Positions 30,674-35,898 of a DNA stretch of 35,898 nucleotides are shown here, piece after piece. The DNA is from Clostridia bacterium (GTDB lineage: Bacteria; Bacillota; Clostridia; Christensenellales; DTU072). How positions within the stretch are numbered: position 1 is the first letter of the stretch; each line of letters begins with the position of its first letter. The notes below the pieces were generated by a model. It saw nothing but the letters and a program-made list of their open reading frames with translations. It ran no database searches and had not been told where the DNA came from. The position numbers and the translations under genes were made by a program. The DNA lies in contig JAFVAC010000047.1 in NCBI GenBank assembly GCA_017476265.1, positions 1 through 35,898 on the forward strand, read 5' to 3'.

Positions 30674-32077
30674 ATGAAAAAAGTTTTTCGCACGTTCTGT
30701 ATTATCGTCCTTTGTCTCGCCGTCCTCGGCGGGTTGGTCGCGTGCGGACAAAACACGGGCAAGGGGTACTTAATCGTACACTTTTCGACGGGGTTCGACG
30801 ATGTGCTCGTAGAGGACCTTGTCGTAGACGGAAAGAGCCCCGCCGTCATGCCCGACGACCCGATCAAGAGCGGGTACGATTTTTTGGGTTGGTACTATGA
30901 CGAGGCGCACACGGTGCCCTTTTCCATCGGGCAGGAGCCTTTGGAGATCACGCAGGATCTGACGCTGTATGCGGACTGGCACAAGCTCGGCGGCGGGTCT
31001 TATGAGCCGGTGGACTCGAATGAGCGGGAGGGCGGATTTTTGTTCGCTTTGCAGGGAAACACCTACGCGCTTGTCGGGTACGACGGGGAGGGAAAAGCCA
31101 TCGTCGTGCCGGCGGTTTACAAGGGCGTCGCGGTGACGTATATTGCGAAAGAAGCCTTCGTAAAAGGGGACTTTTCCTCCATTACGATCGGCAAGGGCGT
31201 GACCAAGATCGAGGACGGAGCCTTCCGTTCGCTGCCGGATCTGACCGAACTTAACGTCGCCGAAGGAAACGGGCACTTCGTCTCCGAGGACGGAGTCCTG
31301 TATTCGAGCGGAAAGACTTCCCTATTGCGCGTCCCCGCCAAGCGGACGGAGAGCTTGGTTTTGCCCGCTTCGGTCAAGGGGATCGCCGACTATGCCTTTG
31401 AGGACTGTTCGATCGAACTGTCCTTTGCCGACGACGGCGATTATATCGGGATCGACTCCTATGATCTCGCCGGGTTCGACGGCAAGGTGACGATCGGAAA
31501 GAAGATCGGCGTCATCCGTCGGCACGCCTTCGATCGTGCGACTTGCGAAGTGATCTTCGCGCCCGATTGCGGAATATCTTCGTTTCCGATGCAGAGTTTT
31601 GCCGGATATGCGGGAGAGAGCCTCGTCGTCCCCGGGACGGTGAAGACGATAGAGCCGTATGCCTTTGCCGAGTGCTCGGCGACGGTGGATCTGTCCGGGA
31701 CGGGACTCGTTACGCTCGGGAAGAACGTCTTCGGACGCTATGCGGGGGAGACGTTGGTCGTGCCCGCTACGGTGACTGAAATAGAGCAATATGCCTTCGT
31801 CGGGGCGACCTGCCGGGTGACTTTTGCCTTCGGCAGTCAATATGAAGAAGTCGCGGACTACGCTTTCGCCGACTTCGGAAAGGCACAGAGGGAGGAGGAC
31901 GGTCAAGTCACGATCAAAGGAGAAGTCGTCTTTTCTCCGTCGGTGAAGAAGGTCTCGCAAAAAGCGTTCGTGAACGCGGTCGCGGGCGTGACGTTCGAGA
32001 ATGCCCGTGCGGACGTGACCTTTACGGGGGAGATCGAACGCTTCGGGGGAGAAATGCGCTTTTTGCGCGGAGAATAA
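30674..32077 (+). CDS. Lipoprotein with InlB-type B-repeat and BspA LRRs
   Basis: A 467-residue lipoprotein. A Lys start and hydrophobic helix end in lipobox LVAC (Cys about 24). Residues about 35-100 form a Listeria-Bacteroides (Flg_new/InlB B) repeat ending YDFLGWYYDEAHTVPFSIGQ and LTLYADW. Residues about 130-460 are LRR_5 repeats (SSITIGKGVTKIEDGAF, SLVVPGTVKTIEPYAF, TLVVPATVTEIEQYAF). Both repeat types are adhesion or scaffold modules on the cell surface. Related in design to the smaller LRR lipoprotein at 3138-3920. The start is chosen for the lipoprotein signal; there is only AAAGGT directly before the ATG. Confidence 0.85.
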   Translation: MKKVFRTFCIIVLCLAVLGGLVACGQNTGKGYLIVHFSTGFDDVLVEDLVVDGKSPAVMPDDPIKSGYDFLGWYYDEAHTVPFSIGQEPLEITQDLTLYADWHKLGGGSYEPVDSNEREGGFLFALQGNTYALVGYDGEGKAIVVPAVYKGVAVTYIAKEAFVKGDFSSITIGKGVTKIEDGAFRSLPDLTELNVAEGNGHFVSEDGVLYSSGKTSLLRVPAKRTESLVLPASVKGIADYAFEDCSIELSFADDGDYIGIDSYDLAGFDGKVTIGKKIGVIRRHAFDRATCEVIFAPDCGISSFPMQSFAGYAGESLVVPGTVKTIEPYAFAECSATVDLSGTGLVTLGKNVFGRYAGETLVVPATVTEIEQYAFVGATCRVTFAFGSQYEEVADYAFADFGKAQREEDGQVTIKGEVVFSPSVKKVSQKAFVNAVAGVTFENARADVTFTGEIERFGGEMRFLRGE

Positions 32078-32102
32078 TTGCATATTTTTTGCGCTTAATT
32101 TG

Positions 32103-32131
32103 TTGACAAGCCATTTTTTAGTTGCTATAAT
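32103..32131 (+). promoter_or_regulatory. Extended consensus promoter of the str operon
   Basis: TTGACA (32103-32108), 17-bp spacer, TATAAT (32126-32131), with the extended TGC just before the -10. This is the strongest-looking promoter in the window. Confidence 0.93.
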
Positions 32132-32134
32132 TTA

Positions 32135-32160
32135 TTAGCCTGTGAAGTTGCACGGGCTAA
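32135..32160 (+). promoter_or_regulatory. Leader hairpin of the str operon
   Basis: TTAGCC..GTG (32135-32144) pairs with CAC..GGCTAA (32151-32160) right at the predicted 5' end of the message. It may stabilise the RNA or serve as a feedback site. Confidence 0.5.
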
Positions 32161-32183
32161 TTGTTCATTGAAGGAGATTTTCT

Positions 32184-32450
32184 GTGGACAAGTTTTTTAA
32201 GGAAGTCCCTCGTGAGCGTATGGTGGCGGGCTACCGCCGTACGATCAGAGGAATACGCGCCGATCGGATAAGGTGTGTTCTGATTGCGCGCGACGCGGAC
32301 GAGTGTATCGTGGACGACGTGAGACGACTGTGCGAAGAAAAGAAGGTCCCCTACCGCTTCGTGTGTACCAAACGGGAGATGGGAGATCGCCTTCGGCTCG
32401 AAGTGCCGTGCGCCGTGTGTTCGGAAGCGATAGACACCGCAAAGTTTTAG
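32184..32450 (+). CDS. L7Ae/L30e-type RNA-binding protein
   Basis: An 88-residue small protein of the L7Ae/L30e/S12e fold, equivalent in place to YbxF/RplGB ahead of rpsL in Bacillus. Recognisable parts are AGYRRTIRGIRADRIRCVLIA, the ARDAD turn and the segment VPYRFVCTKREMGDRL, where family members contact kink-turn RNA. The start is GTG at 32184 with AAGGAG upstream. It is first in the str operon, so it should be made with S12 and S7. Two C-terminal Cys (CAVC) are unusual for the family. Confidence 0.75.
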   Translation: MDKFFKEVPRERMVAGYRRTIRGIRADRIRCVLIARDADECIVDDVRRLCEEKKVPYRFVCTKREMGDRLRLEVPCAVCSEAIDTAKF

Positions 32451-32528
32451 CCCGAAATATGAGCGACTCCTAAAATAATTGGGTTGAGAAAATACGGATA
32501 GCTCATCTTATCAAAAAGGAGGATAAGA

Positions 32529-32900
32529 ATGCCAACAATTAACCAACTGATCAGGCAGGGGAGAGAGCGTCAGGTCAAGAAGAGCCAAGCGCCCTTGATG
32601 GACAAGTGCCCGCAGAAGAGAGGCGTGTGCCTTTCGGTCACCACGACCACCCCGAAAAAGCCTAATTCCGCAGTCAGAAAGATCGCTCGTGTGCGTCTCG
32701 TGAACGGAATGGAAGGTACCGTGTATATCCCCGGTATCGGACACTCCCTGCAGGAGCACAGCGTGGTTCTTATCAGAGGCGGCAGAGTTAAGGACCTGCC
32801 CGGTGTGCGTTATCACATCATCCGCGGTACTCTCGATACGGCGGGTGTGGCGAAGCGCAAGCAGGCTCGGTCCAAGTACGGCGCTAAAAAGCCCAAATAA
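32529..32900 (+). CDS. rpsL: 30S ribosomal protein uS12
   Basis: A 123-residue decoding-centre protein. It contains [19 protein letters not shown] and [20 protein letters not shown] plus [10 protein letters not shown], with the Lys of PKKPNS and the second Lys before DLPG intact, so no streptomycin-resistance change is seen. AAGGAGG lies upstream of the ATG. Confidence 0.98.
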   Translation: MPTINQLIRQGRERQVKKSQAPLMDKCPQKRGVCLSVTTTTPKKPNSAVRKIARVRLVNGMEGTVYIPGIGHSLQEHSVVLIRGGRVKDLPGVRYHIIRGTLDTAGVAKRKQARSKYGAKKPK

Positions 32901-32947
32901 AAATCCGTATTTTTTTCAACACACAGTAATATCAGGAGGATACAAAA

Positions 32948-33418
32948 ATGCCAAGAAGAAGTGGTGTGCCCAAGCGCGACGTCCTGCCCGATCCTATCTA
33001 CAACTCCAAAGTCGTGACCAAGTTGGTCAACCAGGTCATGCTCGACGGTGAGAGAGGGGTCGCCCAGAAGATCGTCTACGGGGCGTTTGAGATCATCGAA
33101 CAAAAAATGGGTATCAACCCCAACGAAGTATACATGAAGGCACTGGAGAACGTAATGCCCAGCCTCGAGGTCAAAGCGCGTCGTGTCGGCGGTAGCAACT
33201 ATCAAGTGCCCTTGGAGATCCGCCCCGAGAGACGGCAGACCCTCGGTATCCGCTGGATCGTTATGTTTGCCCGTAAGCGCGGTGAAAAGACCATGAAGGA
33301 GCGCCTTGCCGCCGAACTCATGGACGCCTACAACAACGCCGGCGGAGCCTTCAAGAAGAAAGAGGATACGCATCGTATGGCAGAAGCCAACAAAGCGTAC
33401 GCCCACTATCGCTATTAG
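32948..33418 (+). CDS. rpsG: 30S ribosomal protein uS7
   Basis: A 156-residue protein that nucleates the 30S head. It starts [20 protein letters not shown] and has [26 protein letters not shown] lies upstream. In many bacteria it regulates the str operon by feedback. Confidence 0.98.
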   Translation: MPRRSGVPKRDVLPDPIYNSKVVTKLVNQVMLDGERGVAQKIVYGAFEIIEQKMGINPNEVYMKALENVMPSLEVKARRVGGSNYQVPLEIRPERRQTLGIRWIVMFARKRGEKTMKERLAAELMDAYNNAGGAFKKKEDTHRMAEANKAYAHYRY

Positions 33419-33454
33419 TATATCGAACGCGATCGAAGGCAATAATAGAAAAAT

Positions 33455-33495
33455 ACGGCATATTACGGCGAAGTTTTCACAGGGTATGCCGTTTT
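33455..33495 (+). promoter_or_regulatory. Hairpin between rpsG and fusA
   Basis: ACGGCATA (33455-33462) and TATGCCGT (33485-33492) pair, and the stem continues outward with a three-base bulge (TAGAAAA with TTTTCTA). It is followed by TTTTC, so it could act as a partial terminator or processing site before fusA. Confidence 0.5.
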
Positions 33496-33600
33496 CTATG
33501 TAAATAGACGGTCTTGCGGACGGGACTCCGACCGCATTCGACAAAAGAAAAAGCGCGGATACTTTCGGCGCGACAAAATTTTCAGGAAATAGGAGACAGT

Positions 33601-35673
33601 ATGGGAAGAGTAGTACCTTTGGAAAAATTGAGAAACATCGGCATTATGGCGCACATCGACGCCGGCAAGACGACCACGACGGAGCGTATCTTGTTCTATG
33701 CCAATAGAGTGCACCGCCTCGGCGAGACCCACGAGGGTGCCGCGACCATGGACTGGATGGTCCAGGAGCAAGAGCGCGGGATCACGATCACGTCGGCGGC
33801 GACCTTCATTCAGTGGAAGGGATACGGCATCAACATCATCGACACCCCGGGACACGTTGACTTCACCGTTGAGGTCGAAAGAAGCTTGCGCGTTTTGGAC
33901 GGCGCGGTCGCAGTCTTCTGCGCCAAGGGCGGCGTCGAGCCGCAGAGCGAGACGGTCTGGCGTCAGGCGGACAAGTACAAAGTCCCCCGTATCGCCTTCG
34001 TCAACAAGATGGACATTCTGGGCGCCGACTTCGACAACGTGGTCGAGATGATGAAGACCCGTCTGCACACCATCCCCGTCGTCATCTGCTTGCCGATCGG
34101 CAAGGAGGACACCTTCAGCGGGATCGTGGACATCATCAATATGCACGCCATCAATTATCATGACAAAGAGGGGAAAAACTTCTCCATCGATCCCATTCCC
34201 ACCGACCTCGTCGACAAGGCGAACGAGGCGCGTACCGCTTTGATCGAGGCGTGCGCCGACTTCGACGACGAGATCATGATGCAATATCTGGAGGGAGAAG
34301 AAGTCTCCACCGAAGCCATCATCGCCGCGCTTCGCAAGGCAACCATCGCCATGAAGGTCACCCCCGTTTTGTGCGGTAGCGCCTACAGAAACAAGGGCGT
34401 CCAGAACTTGCTCGACTGCGTCGTCGACCTCTTGCCCTCTCCTTTGGACGTAGAAGCGGTCAAAGGCTTCGACGAAAGAGGCAACGAGATCACCAGAGAG
34501 TCCAGCGATACCGAGCCTCTGTGCGGTCTTGCCTTCAAGATCGCCACCGACCCGTTCGTGGGTAAGTTGACGTTCTTCCGTATCTACTCCGGTACGTTGA
34601 CCCCCAACATGGTGGTCTACAACAGCAACAAGCAGTGCAGAGAGCGTATCGGGCGTCTTATCAAGATGCACGCCAACGAGCGTATCCCGATCGAAGAGGC
34701 TTATGCCGGCGAGATCGTGGCTATCATCGGTCTGAAGGACACCACCACCGGTGAGACCCTCTGCGACCCGAAAGCCCCCATCGTCCTCGACAACATGGTC
34801 TTCCCCGAACCCGTCGTCAGACTGGCTATCGAACCCAAGACCAAGATCGGTCAGGAGAAGATGGCACTCGCTTTGGTCAAACTCGCCGAAGAGGACCCGA
34901 CCTTCCGTACCTACACCGACAAAGAGACCGGGCAGACCATCATCGCCGGTATGGGAGAACTGCACCTCGAGATCATCGTGGACAGATTGCTCAGAGAATT
35001 CAAAGTGGAAGCCAACATCGGCAAGCCGCAGGTTGCCTATCGTGAGACCATCAAAAAGCCCGCCCGCGCCGAAGGCAAGTACGTCCGTCAGTCGGGTGGT
35101 AAAGGTCAGTATGGCCACTGCATCATCGAGATCGAACCCAACGAACCCGGCAAAGGCATCGAGTTCTACGACGAGATCGTCGGCGGCGTCATCCCGAAGG
35201 AATTCATCAAGCCGGTCGAAGAGGGCATCCGCGAGGCTGCTCGCGGCGGCGTCCTGATCGGATACGAGATGGTGGACTTCAAAGTACACCTGGTGGACGG
35301 CTCCTATCACGAAGTAGACTCTTCGGAAATGAGCTTTAAGATCGCCGGCTCCATGGCGTTCAAGGACGCGGCCATGAAAGCCGATCCGACCATCCTCGAG
35401 CCGATGATGGCGGTCGAGATCACCGTCCCGCCGGAATATATCGGCGACGTCTTCGGCACCGTCAACTCCCGCCGCGGCTCCATCAAAGAGATGAAAGATC
35501 GCCCGGGCATCAAGGTCATCGACGCCGACATCCCGCTCGCCGAAATGTTCGGTTATGCGACGGTACTGCGCAGCGCGACTCAAGGCCGCGGCAACTACGT
35601 CATGCAATTAAACTGCTACACCGAAGTGCCGCAGAGCGAGAGGAAGCTCTTGATGGAAGGCAAGAAAGGCTGA
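33601..35673 (+). CDS. fusA: Translation elongation factor G
   Basis: A 690-residue GTPase that drives ribosomal translocation. G1 is [12 protein letters not shown] (about 16-27), G3 [20 protein letters not shown] (about 81-100) and G4 NKMD (about 136). Domains II to V follow, including [20 protein letters not shown] and [16 protein letters not shown] near the end. Length is standard. The ATG at 33601 has AGGAG five bases upstream; the frame open from 33514 has no better start. Confidence 0.98.
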   Translation: MGRVVPLEKLRNIGIMAHIDAGKTTTTERILFYANRVHRLGETHEGAATMDWMVQEQERGITITSAATFIQWKGYGINIIDTPGHVDFTVEVERSLRVLDGAVAVFCAKGGVEPQSETVWRQADKYKVPRIAFVNKMDILGADFDNVVEMMKTRLHTIPVVICLPIGKEDTFSGIVDIINMHAINYHDKEGKNFSIDPIPTDLVDKANEARTALIEACADFDDEIMMQYLEGEEVSTEAIIAALRKATIAMKVTPVLCGSAYRNKGVQNLLDCVVDLLPSPLDVEAVKGFDERGNEITRESSDTEPLCGLAFKIATDPFVGKLTFFRIYSGTLTPNMVVYNSNKQCRERIGRLIKMHANERIPIEEAYAGEIVAIIGLKDTTTGETLCDPKAPIVLDNMVFPEPVVRLAIEPKTKIGQEKMALALVKLAEEDPTFRTYTDKETGQTIIAGMGELHLEIIVDRLLREFKVEANIGKPQVAYRETIKKPARAEGKYVRQSGGKGQYGHCIIEIEPNEPGKGIEFYDEIVGGVIPKEFIKPVEEGIREAARGGVLIGYEMVDFKVHLVDGSYHEVDSSEMSFKIAGSMAFKDAAMKADPTILEPMMAVEITVPPEYIGDVFGTVNSRRGSIKEMKDRPGIKVIDADIPLAEMFGYATVLRSATQGRGNYVMQLNCYTEVPQSERKLLMEGKKG

Positions 35674-35719
35674 GTTTTTCCGCAAGGCTGATCCAAAAGA
35701 GAGCATTTCGGTCGAAAAA

Positions 35720-35762
35720 ACGCGTTTTTTTACAAAATATATTTTTTCTTAAAAAAACGCGT
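35720..35762. terminator. Inverted repeat between fusA and tuf
   Basis: ACGCGTTTTTTT (35720-35731) and AAAAAAACGCGT (35751-35762) form a 12-bp stem with a 19-base loop. Its right arm overlaps the first two bases of the tuf -35. It may end part of fusA transcription. Confidence 0.5.
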
Positions 35763-35789
35763 GACAAGCGAAAAAAAATAGGGTATAAT
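35761..35789 (+). promoter_or_regulatory. Promoter of tuf
   Basis: GTGACA (35761-35766) and TATAAT (35784-35789) with a 17-bp spacer, giving a leader of about 90 bases, so tuf can be transcribed apart from the str operon. Confidence 0.7.
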
Positions 35790-35884
35790 TGTACCTACAA
35801 AGTCCGTAAGGGGGAGTATTTTCTCCATACGACATCAAAAAATAACAAACTAAGCATACAAAAACAATTGGGAGGATAGTAACA

Positions 35885-35898
35885 ATGGCAAAAGGTAA
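35885..35898 (+). CDS. tuf: Elongation factor Tu, first codons only
   Basis: ATGGCAAAAGGTAA gives MAKGK, the usual EF-Tu start, with GGGAGG nine bases upstream. Its place right after fusA is the standard str-operon position. The rest lies outside the window. Confidence 0.85.

Noticed and set aside
33496..35607. A 703-codon open frame antisense to fusA
   Set aside because: Shadow of the strongly biased codons of elongation factor G; no ribosome site or recognisable domain.

Overview
The window looks like the chromosome of an uncultured, spore-lineage Clostridia-type Firmicute. It encodes a Spo0A homologue and a CwlD-type spore-cortex amidase. Ribosome-binding sites are strong AGGAGG types, most promoters are textbook TTGACA/TATAAT sites spaced 17-18 bp, and there are several lipoproteins with LxxC lipoboxes. 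Gene order (ychF near rpsF-ssb-rpsR; L7Ae-like-rpsL-rpsG-fusA-tuf) follows the Firmicute pattern. The exact lineage cannot be settled by eye; a gut Clostridia such as Christensenellales is a guess from the style of the proteins.

Layout, left to right. (1) 1-1470: a decaying Cys-repeat lipoprotein (-) faces a small XRE regulator (+) across a promoter region holding two copies of a 16-bp operator-like sequence. (2) 1487-3920: an operon (-) of a BspA-type leucine-rich-repeat lipoprotein and a GPH-family sugar symporter. (3) 4090-7225: an AT-rich, evidently imported type II restriction-modification island. It has a methyltransferase and a PD-(D/E)XK-like nuclease on (-), and a divergent XRE controller on (+) that is probably leaderless. 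Three palindromic operators share the core TAGAAWWTTCTA. (4) 7271-9359: a DUF2804 protein and a metallophosphoesterase (-). (5) 9360-10768: 1.4 kb without a convincing protein gene, filled by two copies of a modular hairpin repeat and a candidate structured RNA. (6) 10769-16962: housekeeping genes: ychF, uppP, cwlD, a lipid kinase, an acyl-ACP thioesterase and rpsF-ssb-rpsR. A cluster of three perfect DnaA boxes lies between uppP and cwlD. (7) 17089-21147: genes on (-): a rhodanese-TtcA fusion, spo0A with two upstream 0A boxes, a DUF4097 lipoprotein and mrp. (8) 21300-30489: genes on (+): an EFR1-type flavodoxin/ferredoxin, an 871-residue lipoprotein of unknown role, an 830-bp repeat block, then an operon of GH13 alpha-glucosidase, ABC ATPase, ABC permease and L-serine dehydratase. 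(9) 30674-35898: a second LRR lipoprotein, then the str operon (L7Ae-like, rpsL, rpsG, fusA) and the first codons of tuf.

The most interesting signals lie outside ordinary genes. One is a dispersed, modular family of intergenic repeats whose hairpin arms differ between copies but keep pairing (positions near 9.7, 10.0, 18.4, 25.1, 25.4 and 30.6 kb). Others are an unidentified structured RNA candidate at 10.35-10.62 kb, the controller architecture of the restriction-modification island, and the DnaA-box cluster at 12.8 kb. No transposase, phage gene, tRNA, rRNA or CRISPR array was recognised.
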